In this document: one piece after another, positions 17,103 to 29,296 of the stretch
How positions within the stretch are numbered: position 1 is the first letter of the stretch
Layout: the number at the start of each line of letters is the position of its first letter
NCBI RefSeq assembly: GCF_004799345.1
Contig: NZ_SSMC01000002.1
Coordinates: 889,060 to 953,059, forward strand
Length of the DNA: 64,000 nucleotides
Reading direction: 5' to 3'
From: Robertkochia marina
GTDB lineage: Bacteria > Bacteroidota > Bacteroidia > Flavobacteriales > Flavobacteriaceae
The notes under the pieces: generated by a model
What the model was told of the DNA's origin: nothing
The model's input: only the letters and a program-made list of their open reading frames with translations
Database searches by the model: none
Position numbers and translations under genes: made by a program

Positions 17103-17990
17103 CTAGTTAATTCTTGACCAGGTTTCACTATAGAGCGGCGCCACTCTTGACAAGATACTTACCAGATCATTGGTATCCGTTTGCGGACCTCCACTGAAAA
17201 TACTGGCAATCTCTTCTGATTTGGCATCAAAAAAGGTCTGCAGCACAAACGAGTTTGGACGATTCTGGTTGAGGCGCTCAAAAAGATTCATAGAAGCGGC
17301 CATGGATTTTTTAGCAAGGAGTTGATTATCGGCCAGGTTATCCATACCCAGACGATGATAATTATACAACGCAAGGCGGTACTCTCTGAAGGTATTAGAG
17401 AGTAAGTTATCTACCAGTTCCCAGCGAGTCCGGTTTCCATCGGTTTGCTGCCACCCCAGGTAACCACTCCCCTGAGCCAATCCAACTATATTCTGAGCCT
17501 GTTTAAAGAACGGCGTTCCTCCTTCTCTGGAAAAAGTATCTGCATCGATACCAAGAATGATATAGACATAATACGTGATCACCGCAGAGAGGTTGGAGTC
17601 AAACACGTTTGGGTTAAAGAACAACGGCTGAAACTCTACGTAATTAAAATTAAATTGTTTGTCCTGGTGGTTAAATACGGGAGATTGATAGTTACTGTTA
17701 TAAACAGGTCGGTTGGATTGTATTTGTATCGTTCCTGTAAAGCTGCTGTTCTCAAAATCAGTGATCGTAAGCAGCATGCTGCATTCTATTCTTTTCTCCG
17801 GATCTACCTGCCGGCCGGTCCACCGGGTTTTATTCACAAAATCATTGAGGGAACGCTCAAGGGTTCTGAAGATCTGTTGATTGGTTTGCTCAACCTGATC
17901 AGAATTAACGATCACCGTGCAGTTCAGTTCTTGTCCGAAAACAAAAACGCTCATAAGCAAGCTGAGACACAGACTAATTTTCTTTAACAT
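17103..17990 (-). CDS. DUF4835 family exported protein
   Basis: About 295 residues. The chosen start (ATG 17990) gives a clean signal peptide, MLKKISLCLSLLMSVFVFGQ. An ATG at 18011 would add seven residues and deepen the overlap with coaBC. Family-like features are ELNCTVIVNSDQV after the signal, NKTRWTGRQVDPEKRIECSM near 60-80 and a C-terminal helical half. DUF4835 is conserved between coaBC and recN in flavobacteria, but I know of no assigned function. It is probably periplasmic. It overlaps coaBC by 17 nt. Confidence 0.82.
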   Translation of the reverse strand: MLKKISLCLSLLMSVFVFGQELNCTVIVNSDQVEQTNQQIFRTLERSLNDFVNKTRWTGRQVDPEKRIECSMLLTITDFENSSFTGTIQIQSNRPVYNSNYQSPVFNHQDKQFNFNYVEFQPLFFNPNVFDSNLSAVITYYVYIILGIDADTFSREGGTPFFKQAQNIVGLAQGSGYLGWQQTDGNRTRWELVDNLLSNTFREYRLALYNYHRLGMDNLADNQLLAKKSMAASMNLFERLNQNRPNSFVLQTFFDAKSEEIASIFSGGPQTDTNDLVSILSRVAPLYSETWSRIN

Positions 17991-19194
17991 CAAAACGAAG
18001 AAGGATTTCATTAAAAATATCCGCTGCCACCTCGGTTTTGGATTTAAGGGAAAAAGATACTTCCTCCCCTTGCTTGTCTATAAATGTAATTTTATTTGTC
18101 GGTTTTCCAAAACCGGCACCTTCATCTCTGAGGGAATTCAACACAATAGCATCCAGGTTCTTTTTAGAAAGTTTCTTCCTGGCATTCTCCAGCTCGTTAT
18201 TCGTTTCCAGGGCAAATCCCACCAGGAACTGATTTTTCTTTTGTTCTCCCAGCGAAGCGAGGATATCTCTGGTAGGCTCCAGGTTGATAGTCATGGCTGC
18301 GGTATGCTTCTTGATCTTTTCTCCGGCAACCTGTGCAGGCCGGTAATCAGCCACTGCAGCAGCCAGAATAGCTATATCTGCATCGCTATAATACTCATGA
18401 ACTGCTTCATACATGTCCTGGGCCGTAACCACAGGAACAAGACTGATTTGAGCATTAGAAACTTTTAAATGAGTGGGACCGGAAACCAGGATCACCTCAG
18501 CACCCAGATCGGCTGCCCTCAAGGCGAGTTCGAAGCCCATTTTACCCGAAGAGTGATTCCCTATAAAGCGAACGGGATCTATGGGTTCATGAGTAGGCCC
18601 TGCGGTAATAAGCACCTTTTTTCCATACAAAGGGGCCTTCTCTTTTAAGACCTTATCAACAAAGTCAACAATATCATCAGGTTCGGCCATACGGCCTTCG
18701 CCTACCAATCCGCTGGCTAATTCGCCATGTGCAGCCGGAATAACAACATTGCCAAATTGAGTAAGTTTCTCGAGAGACGTCCTGGTAGATGGGTGCTTAT
18801 ACATATCCAGATCCATAGCCGGGGCTACAAACACAGGACATTTGGCAGAAAGGTAGGTGGCCAGCAAAAGGTTATCACAAACTCCGTTGGCCATTTTAGA
18901 AAGGGTATTGGCGGTTGCAGGTGCCACCACCATAAGGTGGGCCCACAACCCTAACTCTACGTGATTATTCCAAACATCATTTTCATCCTCTTCATTGGTA
19001 AACGATGAAAGCACAGGATGCTTAGACAATGTAGAAAGCGTTAAAGGGGTAACGAAGTCTTTAGCACTCTCGGTCATTACCACTTTAACGCTTGCTCCGG
19101 CCTTGATAAAACTTCTTACCAACAGGGCCGATTTATATGCGGCAATGCCACCTGATATGCCAAGCAGAACATTTTTGCCGCTTAAGATAGACAT
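17974..19194 (-). CDS. coaBC: Bifunctional phosphopantothenoylcysteine decarboxylase / phosphopantothenate-cysteine ligase
   Basis: A 406-residue two-domain enzyme for two consecutive steps of CoA synthesis. The N-terminal flavin-dependent decarboxylase (about 1-180) begins KNVLLGISGGIAAYK and has the active-site His in NHVELG, VAPATANT, the catalytic Cys in GVCDNLLL and the PAMD motif. The C-terminal ligase (about 190-400) starts KKVLITAGPTHEPIDPVRFIGN and contains HSSGKMG, AAVADYRPA and KNQFLVGFALE. It lies 3 nt after rpoZ and runs into the DUF4835 gene. Confidence 0.96.
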   Translation of the reverse strand: MSILSGKNVLLGISGGIAAYKSALLVRSFIKAGASVKVVMTESAKDFVTPLTLSTLSKHPVLSSFTNEEDENDVWNNHVELGLWAHLMVVAPATANTLSKMANGVCDNLLLATYLSAKCPVFVAPAMDLDMYKHPSTRTSLEKLTQFGNVVIPAAHGELASGLVGEGRMAEPDDIVDFVDKVLKEKAPLYGKKVLITAGPTHEPIDPVRFIGNHSSGKMGFELALRAADLGAEVILVSGPTHLKVSNAQISLVPVVTAQDMYEAVHEYYSDADIAILAAAVADYRPAQVAGEKIKKHTAAMTINLEPTRDILASLGEQKKNQFLVGFALETNNELENARKKLSKKNLDAIVLNSLRDEGAGFGKPTNKITFIDKQGEEVSFSLKSKTEVAADIFNEILLRFDVKEN

Positions 19195-19197
19195 AAC

Positions 19198-19524
19198 TTA
19201 GCCTTCTTTTTCGGTATTTCTGTAATAGATCTTATCGTTCAACCATTCTTCAATAGCAATGGCATGAGGCTTCGGAAGCTTTTCATAAAATTTTGACACC
19301 TCGATCTGCTCTTTATTCTCGAAGATCTCTTCAAGACTGTCAGTGTAGGTAGCAAACTCCTCGAGCTTTTCGATAAGTTCCTTTTTTATCTCTGCGTTGA
19401 TCTGGTTAGCACGCTTGGCAATCACAGAAATTGCTTCGTAAATGTTCTCTGTAGGCTTATCGATCTCGTTACGGTTATAGGTAACGGTAGAAACCGGCGC
19501 TTCAGAATTTCTAACTTCACTCAT
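19198..19524 (-). CDS. rpoZ: RNA polymerase omega subunit (Bacteroidota type)
   Basis: A 108-residue protein between bamD and coaBC, a conserved flavobacterial position for omega. The segment NIYEAISVIAKRANQINAEIKKEL (about 28-51) corresponds to the omega motif of helix plus ARRA-like basic stretch that contacts the RNA polymerase beta' subunit. The rest is helical and acidic. Omega helps beta' folding. Sequence similarity to proteobacterial omega is low, so the call depends partly on gene order. Confidence 0.8.
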   Translation of the reverse strand: MSEVRNSEAPVSTVTYNRNEIDKPTENIYEAISVIAKRANQINAEIKKELIEKLEEFATYTDSLEEIFENKEQIEVSKFYEKLPKPHAIAIEEWLNDKIYYRNTEKEG

Positions 19525-19533
19525 GGTCTATAG

Positions 19534-20340
19534 TTATTTACTAAATTGTTCTAATTCTTTATTAATATCGGTCAACATATCTTCTGCATCTTCACGGTAT
19601 TGACCTTCTGCATAATCTTCAAGCAGCACGTTATACGTCTCGATGGCATTATTTAAACGCTCTTCACGTTTGCTGTATATACTGTTCATGGCCAGGTTAT
19701 ATTCTGCCGTAAACTTGTAAAATAAAGCATCTTCACGGTACTCCGATCCGGGATTATCTTTTAAAAATAGTTCAAAAGATTTAATTGACGCAAAATAATC
19801 AGATATGGTGTTGTATTGTTTGGCTATCTCAAAAGACTTTTTGTCCAGCTTCCTTCTCAGATCCTGCACCATTGCATTGGCCTCTTCCAGCTTCTCAGAC
19901 TCCGGGTATGAGTTGATGTACACCTGTAAACGCTCTATGGCCTCCTTGGTTTCTGCCTGATCAAGACTGTATTTGGGAGAGGTCAGGTACTCGCTTTTTG
20001 CTCCAAGAAAAGCAGCTTGCTCTACTTTTTCACTCCTTGGATACGATTTTGCAAATCTCTCGAATTGATAGGCCGATTGGTAATACTGTTCTTTTTGGTA
20101 ATAACTGTCGGCATAAAAGTAAATAATACGCTCTCCCTGGGGTTTTCCAATATAATTAGGAACGATCTGATCAAAAAGCCTGATAGCACGGGTATAATCC
20201 CCTTCACTATAAAGCTTTTCTGCCATTTCATATTTTTTCTTCACATCGTCTTCCTTGAGCACCTTTTGATACTCACTGCAGGAAGATAGCAGAACAGTGG
20301 CTAATACACCGGTAAGCAGGGTTCTGTATTTTTTAATCAT
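19534..20340 (-). CDS. bamD: Outer-membrane assembly lipoprotein BamD
   Basis: A 268-residue lipoprotein with a signal peptide and lipobox LLSSC (Cys21). Five TPR-like helical repeats follow (for example KYEMAEKLYSEGDYTRAIRLFDQIV, about 36-60, and QSAYQFERFAKSYPRSEKVEQAAFLGA further on). BamD is the essential partner of BamA in inserting outer-membrane beta-barrels. The length and repeat pattern match. It is the first gene of the transcript bamD-rpoZ-coaBC-DUF4835. A TAATTTTG box lies 4 nt before the ATG, suggesting a leaderless mRNA. Confidence 0.92.
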   Translation of the reverse strand: MIKKYRTLLTGVLATVLLSSCSEYQKVLKEDDVKKKYEMAEKLYSEGDYTRAIRLFDQIVPNYIGKPQGERIIYFYADSYYQKEQYYQSAYQFERFAKSYPRSEKVEQAAFLGAKSEYLTSPKYSLDQAETKEAIERLQVYINSYPESEKLEEANAMVQDLRRKLDKKSFEIAKQYNTISDYFASIKSFELFLKDNPGSEYREDALFYKFTAEYNLAMNSIYSKREERLNNAIETYNVLLEDYAEGQYREDAEDMLTDINKELEQFSK

Positions 20341-20344
20341 CGGG

Positions 20345-20352
20345 CAAAATTA
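20345..20352 (-). promoter_or_regulatory. -7 promoter box of the bamD operon
   Basis: TAATTTTG on the minus strand matches TAnnTTTG exactly, with only CCCG before the ATG at 20340. The region upstream is very A/T-rich. No good -33 TTG is at the usual distance. Confidence 0.5.
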
Positions 20353-20470
20353 GATAAATATCTTAAATATTAAAAACTATTTCAATCACGCTAAAAATAA
20401 AGGGCTTCAACCTCTAAAGAAATGATTTATTAAAACTTTAACGGTTATGCGCCGGCCTGCAATTTACCAT

Positions 20471-20508
20471 AAAAAAAGGCTTTGACAACAAGAATGTCAA
20501 AACCTTTA
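20471..20508 (-). terminator. Terminator after dapA
   Basis: TTTGACA/TGTCAAA arms (loop ACAAGAA), extended by AAAGG/CCTTT pairing, followed on the minus strand by a U-run. It lies 25 nt past the dapA stop. Confidence 0.82.
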
Positions 20509-20532
20509 TAGGTATCATAGTTTTTACAAAAT

Positions 20533-21423
20533 TTACATCAGGGCAGCTCCGATTTGAAGATACTTTGAGATCTTACTTCTCAAACCTTCTGAGGCTTCTA
20601 CCAACGGAAGTCGTACCGCCGGTGATTCGATCACATCCAACTGATGTAATAATGACTTAATACCCGCAGGATTACCCTCCTCGAAGATATAATCGATCAC
20701 ATCCATCAACTCAAAATGAAGGGCGTTGGCTTTTTTCAAATGAGCCTCCCCGGCAGCAACCACCATCGATGAGAACTTCTCGGGCAAGCCCTGACCGATC
20801 ACCGAAATTACTCCGGCACCTCCTGCTGCCACCATGGGCAGGGTAAGCATATCATCTCCGGAAATAACCATAAAATTATCAGGAACATCCTTTAATAGCC
20901 TCATGGCCTGAACCATATCTCCCGCTGCCTCCTTGATACCAATAATGTTTTCAAAATCGTTGGCCAATCGAACCACCGTCTCCGGAAGCATATTTGATGC
21001 TGTTCTTCCCGGAACATTGTAAAGGATCACAGGAAGAGACGAATTCAAAGCCACCTGTTCAAAATGCCTGTAAATACCTTCCTGTGTTGGCTTGTTGTAG
21101 TAGGGAGACACCGAAAGCACGGCATCATATCCTTGCAGGTTATCCGGTGTTAAAGCTTCAACCACCTCCGAGGTATTATTACTTCCCACTCCTAAAACCA
21201 ATGGCAAACGCCCTTTGTTGGCCGCCACCACCGTTTCTTTCACTAATTTCTTCTCCTCAGAATTTAACGTGGCAGCTTCTGCCGTGGTACCTAAAACCAC
21301 CAGGTAATCAACACCTCCCGCTATCACATATTCTACCAATCGTTCCAAAGACCGGGTATCCACACTCAAATCCTCCCTGAAAGGAGTTATTAAAGCCACC
21401 CCTGTTCCCTTAAATGCCTTCAT
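20533..21423 (-). CDS. dapA: 4-hydroxy-tetrahydrodipicolinate synthase
   Basis: A 296-residue TIM-barrel enzyme that condenses pyruvate with aspartate semialdehyde, the first committed step to diaminopimelate and lysine. Active-site features are [10 protein letters not shown] (Thr46/Thr47), YNVPGRT (Tyr135) and the Schiff-base Lys164 in IGIKEAAGD. The later dap gene dapF is also in the window but 17 kb away. Its start overlaps the stop of the upstream DUF6913-like gene by 1 nt. Confidence 0.96.
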   Translation of the reverse strand: MKAFKGTGVALITPFREDLSVDTRSLERLVEYVIAGGVDYLVVLGTTAEAATLNSEEKKLVKETVVAANKGRLPLVLGVGSNNTSEVVEALTPDNLQGYDAVLSVSPYYNKPTQEGIYRHFEQVALNSSLPVILYNVPGRTASNMLPETVVRLANDFENIIGIKEAAGDMVQAMRLLKDVPDNFMVISGDDMLTLPMVAAGGAGVISVIGQGLPEKFSSMVVAAGEAHLKKANALHFELMDVIDYIFEEGNPAGIKSLLHQLDVIESPAVRLPLVEASEGLRSKISKYLQIGAALM

Positions 21424-21947
21424 TATTTATTGCTTAAGATCTTTAAATACTTTACTAATTCATCGCGGAAATTCTCAAAATCACCGGGCTCTGTCAGCAA
21501 CGTTAAGTCATTGAAATCAGAGAGATCTGCCGACAAGCCTACTTTAAAGGAAGCACGGGTAAGTACTGTCATCAACTTCATGACCGGAGTTGCCTGCCCG
21601 TAGTAATTGATCAGCAGATCATAGTTCCTGGATAAAAAATCCTGTACCTCGTTTGATCTGACCAATCCATTACCCTTGACCGTTGCTTCAGAAAAAACGG
21701 GAATCAGGTAGTTAACAGACTTATGCACCTTCTCTACGTATCCCAAAATAAACACCTTTTCATTTGCAACGTTTAAAGCAGTGGCTAATTGTAACAAGGG
21801 CCTTATATCGGCCAGCTTATCATAATCAATGATGATAGCCAGTGAGCGTATGTCACCGGGGGCCGATAAGTACCTTTCACCTTCTCTTTGAAGTTCACGG
21901 CGAATACGCTTATCAATAGCTTTGTCTTTTAAGCTTTTTAAGATCAT
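21423..21947 (-). CDS. DUF6913-like conserved flavobacterial protein
   Basis: A 174-residue soluble protein with no signal peptide. It starts with a basic helix ([22 protein letters not shown]) and continues with alternating beta/alpha segments ([64 protein letters not shown]). It looks like the DUF6913 family found next to dapA in flavobacteria, for which I know no function. The Rossmann-like alternation is inferred from the pattern only. Overlap with dapA suggests co-expression. Confidence 0.6.
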   Translation of the reverse strand: MILKSLKDKAIDKRIRRELQREGERYLSAPGDIRSLAIIIDYDKLADIRPLLQLATALNVANEKVFILGYVEKVHKSVNYLIPVFSEATVKGNGLVRSNEVQDFLSRNYDLLINYYGQATPVMKLMTVLTRASFKVGLSADLSDFNDLTLLTEPGDFENFRDELVKYLKILSNK

Positions 21948-22060
21948 CTATTCTTGCATTAAACCGCAAAGATAAAGTTTACATTATTTCCATCACAAAA
22001 TTAAGAAAGCAGCTTGTATGAATATAAAACATTTTGTTACAAATACAACAATGTGTTTCA

Positions 22061-22758
22061 TCAGGGGTTTTGCTCTGTTTTTGCAGAGGTGATTTCCCTG
22101 TAATCAAATTCATTAAAAAATCGCAACATAAAAAAGTACTGCACTGTAGTAGCAAAAGCATGAGAGAATAGAAAAATGAAAAGAGGAGACACGAAGGTGT
22201 AGAAACCATGCATAATATCTCCGAAAGTCAGTGCAAGAGCCATGATCACCGTAAAGAGGTAGACTTTACGCTCATCATTAAAAAACTTAACGAGGGCAAG
22301 AAAGAAAAACAGTATCACCAGGGAAGCATAGATCATTATTACAGGATAAAGGGTGCCCATTTTCGCTCCAAAAATATCCTTGATACTAAACAGAAAATAA
22401 ACGAACCACAGTGCAATAAAGGGTAAAAAGGAAAACAATATTTTTTTCAGGCTAACATCCTTAATACATTTATAGGCTATATAAATGAACACCAAATGCC
22501 CCATCCCGAAGAAAAATAACATAAAAGGGTACAATTGCTCGGTTTTAATGGGCCAAATAATATCTCCTATGTAATAGCAAATGAAAATGATCCAGGAAAT
22601 TCTGTGAACTTTTCTCCGGGCCCTGTAATGCTGCCAAAATACCATTGGCAGCAATTGCAGTTTAAGGATCTCTGCCAACACCTCAAATTTAAGGATGACA
22701 ACGATCAGATAAGCTGCCGCTACAACCAGATACCATTTCCATTGCAAAAGTTTTATCA

Positions 22759-22759
<1 letters not shown>
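22061..22759 (-). CDS. Seven-to-eight-helix membrane protein, possibly YhhN-like
   Basis: A 232-residue strongly hydrophobic protein with about seven to eight helices. GMGHLVFIYIAY, a central LYPVIMIYASLVILFFFLA and MALALTFGDIMHGFYTF echo the GH, P-x-x-Y and SD-type positions of the YhhN / lysoplasmalogenase family, which cleaves the vinyl-ether bond of lysoplasmalogens. The match is divergent, so the enzyme activity is a guess. Its ATG overlaps the TGA of ligA by 1 nt. A 113-nt spacer separates it from the DUF6913-like gene. Confidence 0.55.
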
Positions 22760-25338
<2,579 letters not shown>

Positions 25339-25342
<4 letters not shown>

Positions 25343-26205
25343 TTTATTGCTTTTATCATACGGTCGTTTCCTGAAAGGTCTTTTCTGAGAACCACCTCAG
25401 AAAACCCAAAAGATGCAACCAGATCTTTCGTTTCCTGCCCAAGATACTGATTGATCTCAAAAAATAACTTTCCGCCCGGTGATAAATTCTGATAGGCTAA
25501 TTCAGAAATCTTCCGATAAAATATTAGTGGATCCCTGTCAGAAACAAATAGGGCCTGTGAGGGTTCATGCTTTAGTACATTGTTTTTTATTTCCTGTTTT
25601 TCCAGGTCTCTTACGTAAGGTGGGTTGGAAACGATCACATCAAAGCGTTGATCCTTAGATGCCTTAAAAAGATCATTCAAGGAGGTTGTTTTAAGGATAT
25701 CTCTTTGCATGAACCGGACATCAACATGGTTGGAAGATGCATTTTTCTGAGCTATTTCCAGGGTTTTTGAGCTTATATCGATCGCATACACCTCGGCCCT
25801 GGTTAGGGCGGCTGCCAGAGAAATGGCAATGCATCCGGTACCGGTACCTATATCGAGGATGTTTAATTCAGCATCCGGAGTTTCCTCGGTGATCCACGCT
25901 ACCAGCTCTTCGGTTTCCTGCCTGGGAATCAACGTATTTTCATCAACCTCAAATACTCTCCCCATAAATGTAGCATGACCGAAAATGTACTGAACAGGTT
26001 CTTCAGCTTTTAAACGGGCGGTGATCTTCAGTAATTCATCAAGGGTTCCATCAGAAAGAACCTCATCGCGTCTAAGGGTTATCTCATAGGCTTTATAACC
26101 CGGTACTTCTTCCATCACAACCCTGAAGAGTGCCAGTATCTCCTCTTCCGGATACACCCCCTCCAGCCGATCAAAAAAAAAGTTTCGAAATTCGAAAAGC
26201 TTCAT
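25339..26205 (-). CDS. prmC: Release-factor glutamine methyltransferase
   Basis: A 288-residue SAM-dependent methyltransferase that methylates the GGQ glutamine of RF1/RF2. The N-terminal helical substrate-binding domain (about 1-90) is followed by LIPRQETEELV, SAM motif I LDIGTGTGCIAISLA (about 116-130) and the catalytic IVSNPPYV (about 191-198). The length is typical. It overlaps the LOG gene by 4 nt and is 1 nt from the GNAT gene. Confidence 0.95.
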
Positions 26206-26206
26206 A

Positions 26207-26692
26207 TCAGAGATCTTTCAACAACCAAACCGGGCAGGCAGAATGTCCGGTATCGCCCATAGGGGCATCAATATATTTAAAGCCATTTTTTACATAGAGC
26301 TTTTGAGCCTGCTTCATATAAGGCATGGTTTCTATATACATTTGCTCATACTGAAATTCCCTGGCCTTTTCAATACAGGCTTCTATCATTCGCTGCCCTA
26401 AACCCAGAGCTCTTACTTCTTTGAGAAAGTACATTTTTTGGAGTTCGCACACCGGGCCTTCGTAATTATCCAATTGAGCCACTCCTGCCCCTCCGAGTAT
26501 CTCTCCATCCTGCTCCAGAACAAAGTAAACTGCCCTATCCTGTTGGTAAGCCTCATACATTTGATCTACCGAAGGGTCTGCATAAGCCGTCCCTACTTTT
26601 GGCACTCCCATTTCCACTAAAACGGTTCGTAACACCTTTGCCATCTGCTCGTTATCGTCCGGTTGGATTTCTCTGATCCGAATACTGCTCAT
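26207..26692 (-). CDS. GNAT-family acetyltransferase
   Basis: 161 residues from the ATG at 26692 (MSSIRIREIQPDDNEQMAKVL). The open frame continues upstream but would overlap the divergent ribD start and has no GNAT-like sequence. The acetyl-CoA site is KEVRALGLGQRMIEACIEKAREF (about 98-120), and YVKNGFKYIDAP lies near the end. The substrate is unknown. It heads the leftward prmC-LOG-ligA operon. Confidence 0.85.
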   Translation of the reverse strand: MSSIRIREIQPDDNEQMAKVLRTVLVEMGVPKVGTAYADPSVDQMYEAYQQDRAVYFVLEQDGEILGGAGVAQLDNYEGPVCELQKMYFLKEVRALGLGQRMIEACIEKAREFQYEQMYIETMPYMKQAQKLYVKNGFKYIDAPMGDTGHSACPVWLLKDL

Positions 26693-26708
26693 AGCTGAAT
26701 TAAAATAG

Positions 26709-26716
26709 TAATTTTG
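26709..26716 (+). promoter_or_regulatory. -7 promoter box of ribD
   Basis: TAATTTTG matches TAnnTTTG and ends 5 nt before the GTG start at 26722, a spacing that predicts a leaderless or nearly leaderless mRNA. No -33 TTG is obvious. Confidence 0.5.
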
Positions 26717-26721
26717 CGAGT

Positions 26722-27786
26722 GTGAAGATACATGAAATCTACATAAAACGATGTCTTGAAATTGCCAAAAACGGACTGGGAAATACCTTTCCAAATCCAT
26801 CTGTTGGCTGTGTGATCGTTCATAATGGGAGTATTATTGGCGAAGGATATACCAGTAAGGCAGGAGGCCCTCATGCCGAGGTTAATGCGATCAGCGCTGT
26901 TAAGGATGCATCACTTTTAAGGAAGGCTACCTTGTATGTTACCCTGGAACCGTGTTCGCATCACGGCAAAACCCCTCCCTGTGCAGACCTGATCACCGCC
27001 ATGGAGATACCCCGTGTCGTTATTGGTACTTTAGATTCTAATAAGGAAGTTAGCGGCAGAGGGGTGAAACAACTTATAGAGCACGGATGCGATGTAACTA
27101 TTGGGGTGCTTGAAGAGGAATGCCGTTGGCTCAACAGAAGGTTTTTTTGTTTTCATGAAAAAAAGCGTCCATACATCATCCTGAAATGGGCAGAAAGTGT
27201 TGATGGTTATATAGCCCCCCAGCCGGACACACGAAATTCAGAAAACCCCAAACCGGTATGGTTAAGCGGAAAGACTTCCCGTCAACTGGTGCATAAGTGG
27301 AGAAGCGAGGAGCAAGCAATTCTTGTGGGTACAGGGACCGCCATGGCAGACAACCCTGCATTGAATACGAGAGATTGGTTCGGAAACAGTCCTGTCAGAA
27401 TCGTTATTGACAAAACAGGAAACATTCCGTTGAATTATCGGTTATTTGACGGAAAGGCACCCACCCTGGTATTTACAGAAGATGTCAAAAGGCATTCCCA
27501 AAGCCTACCTTCCAATGTTGAATTTATTCCTCTTAACAAAAACATCACCTTTCCGCAGCAAGTATGCGCAACGCTCTTTGAAAGAAACATTCAAAGCATC
27601 ATTATTGAAGGAGGCGCGGTAACACTGAGCAGCTTTATCAAGGAGGGTCTTTGGGACGAAGCTCGTGTATTCAGATCTGACGTTATGCTGGAAGCAGGCA
27701 TAAAAGCCCCTTCCCTGCAACCACAGGCTTACGCCTCTCAACACTCAGGGAACGACCGTTTATTATTTTTTAGGAACGAACATTAA
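26722..27786 (+). CDS. ribD: Bifunctional riboflavin deaminase/reductase
   Basis: A 354-residue protein for the second and third steps of riboflavin synthesis. The start is GTG (MKIHEIYIKRCLEIAKNGLG); no ATG is better placed. The deaminase domain (about 1-145) has zinc ligands in PHAEVNAI and PCSHHGKTPPCADL and the family start TFPNPSVGCVIV. The reductase domain (about 150-354) has KWAESVDGYIA, TSRQLVHKWRSEEQAILVGTGT and IIEGG. It begins the tight group ribD-HAD-EamA-YigZ. Confidence 0.95.
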   Translation: MKIHEIYIKRCLEIAKNGLGNTFPNPSVGCVIVHNGSIIGEGYTSKAGGPHAEVNAISAVKDASLLRKATLYVTLEPCSHHGKTPPCADLITAMEIPRVVIGTLDSNKEVSGRGVKQLIEHGCDVTIGVLEEECRWLNRRFFCFHEKKRPYIILKWAESVDGYIAPQPDTRNSENPKPVWLSGKTSRQLVHKWRSEEQAILVGTGTAMADNPALNTRDWFGNSPVRIVIDKTGNIPLNYRLFDGKAPTLVFTEDVKRHSQSLPSNVEFIPLNKNITFPQQVCATLFERNIQSIIIEGGAVTLSSFIKEGLWDEARVFRSDVMLEAGIKAPSLQPQAYASQHSGNDRLLFFRNEH

Positions 27787-27801
27787 TTTTATCCGCAGAA
27801 T

Positions 27802-28425
27802 ATGCACGGAAAAATAAAGAACATCATATTTGACTTTGGCGACATTTTCATCAACCTTGATAAGGAGGCACCCCTAAGAGGGATACATGCACTCGATCCG
27901 GGGTTTGTTTTAGATGACAACACCCTTCAGACCAATGAACAGTATGAAAAAGGTGAGATCACTACCTCCGACTTTGTAGCGCATTACCTGAGAAAGCTTT
28001 CCTGTGAGGATGAAAACCGGCTAATTGACATATGGAATTCAATTATACTGGATCTCCCGGAATACAGGGTTGAATTTCTTGAAGCATTACGATCAGAACA
28101 TCCGTATCGGTTATTTCTGTTGAGCAACACCAATGCCCTGCATATGGAACAGGTGATTGCCAATACCGAGGCGTCGCTGTATAATAGATTTCGAAGATCA
28201 TTTGAAAAATTTTATCTCTCTCACGAGATCGGTTACAGAAAACCCAACACAGACATCTACAAGTTCGTCCTGGAAGAAAACAGATTGTCGGCCGGTGAGA
28301 CACTATTTATTGACGATCTTCCTGAAAACACCCGGGCAGCTGCCTCTTTAGGAATACATACCTGGAATTTGATCCCGGGAACTGAAGATGTAACAGAGCT
28401 GTTCAACAAAAACCTCCCCCTGTGA
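27802..28425 (+). CDS. HAD-superfamily hydrolase, subfamily IA
   Basis: A 207-residue phosphatase-like protein. Motif I is IIFDFGDIFIN with nucleophile Asp11. The usual Asp two residues later is Gly, as in the D-x-G-N/G variants of YihX-like proteins. Motif II is LLSNT (Ser/Asn), motif III Lys in EIGYRKPNTDIY, motif IV FIDDLPEN. Members dephosphorylate sugar phosphates or FMN. Lying 15 nt after ribD it could supply the pathway's dephosphorylation step, but that is inference. Confidence 0.85.
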   Translation: MHGKIKNIIFDFGDIFINLDKEAPLRGIHALDPGFVLDDNTLQTNEQYEKGEITTSDFVAHYLRKLSCEDENRLIDIWNSIILDLPEYRVEFLEALRSEHPYRLFLLSNTNALHMEQVIANTEASLYNRFRRSFEKFYLSHEIGYRKPNTDIYKFVLEENRLSAGETLFIDDLPENTRAAASLGIHTWNLIPGTEDVTELFNKNLPL

Positions 28426-29294
28426 TCTATCTTTTTCTAAGTGTTCTTGTTTCCAGTTCACTATTTGTGATCTTTAAATTGTTTAATAAATACCAGGTTA
28501 ACACTTTCAATGCGATCGTGATAAATTACCTGGTTGCCAGTATCACCGGGTTATTGCTTTACCCCTCTCCGTGGAATATTGCACAGGTTACCGGCAGCGC
28601 CTGGTTTCCGGGCACGGTATTTCTGGGATTCATGTTTATTTTTATTTTCATGGTCATGGCACGAACGGCCCAGGAAATAGGGCTTTCGGTAGCTTCGGTT
28701 GCAGGTAAGATGTCGTTGGTCATTCCTGTTATATTTGGGATCGCCGTTTACGGAGAATCAATGAATATCATAAAATCAGCCGGGATCATCCTGGCCCTGG
28801 CTGCCGTATACCTGGTTTCTTTAAAGGCCGATGAACCTAACAGACTAAACAGAAACAAATGGTTCTTACCGGCCATTCTGTTCGCAGGCTCGGGGATCAT
28901 AGACACCACCCTGAAATATTTGGAGTCAAAATATGTTGCCCAGGAAGCGTTTCCCTTATACTCTTCCAGCATTTTTGCCATTGCTGCATTGGCCGGATCT
29001 ACCGTACTCATTTACCGCCTGTCGACCGGCAAATTATCATTCAGACCCAAGGACATTCTTGGAGGAATTTTTCTTGGGATCCCCAATTATTTTTCCATCT
29101 ATTTTATCTTGAAAGCCCTGAAGCAAGATGCCATGGAGAGTTCGGTGGTTTTTTCAGTAAACAATGTAGCTATCGTACTCCTGACAACGATTTTCGGAAT
29201 TGTACTCTTTCGGGAAAAGTTACAACCGAAAAACTGGATCGGAGTTGTCCTGGCCATGATAAGTATATTACTGATCACTTTTTCTAAATTGTAA
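28422..29294 (+). CDS. EamA/DMT-family transporter
   Basis: A 290-residue protein with about ten transmembrane helices and two EamA repeats. The C-terminal repeat is clear: VVFSVNNVAIVLLTTIFGIVLFREKL, then NWIGVVLAMISILLI. The start is GTG at 28422 in a GTGA overlap with the HAD stop, so translation is coupled. Substrates of this family are metabolites of many kinds. Position in a ribD operon might point to a flavin-related compound, without direct evidence. Confidence 0.85.
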   Translation: MIYLFLSVLVSSSLFVIFKLFNKYQVNTFNAIVINYLVASITGLLLYPSPWNIAQVTGSAWFPGTVFLGFMFIFIFMVMARTAQEIGLSVASVAGKMSLVIPVIFGIAVYGESMNIIKSAGIILALAAVYLVSLKADEPNRLNRNKWFLPAILFAGSGIIDTTLKYLESKYVAQEAFPLYSSSIFAIAALAGSTVLIYRLSTGKLSFRPKDILGGIFLGIPNYFSIYFILKALKQDAMESSVVFSVNNVAIVLLTTIFGIVLFREKLQPKNWIGVVLAMISILLITFSKL

Positions 29295-29296
29295 CG

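Noticed and set aside
26693..26800. Longer N-terminus of the first GNAT protein
   Set aside because: It would overlap the ribD promoter and start region and shows no GNAT similarity.
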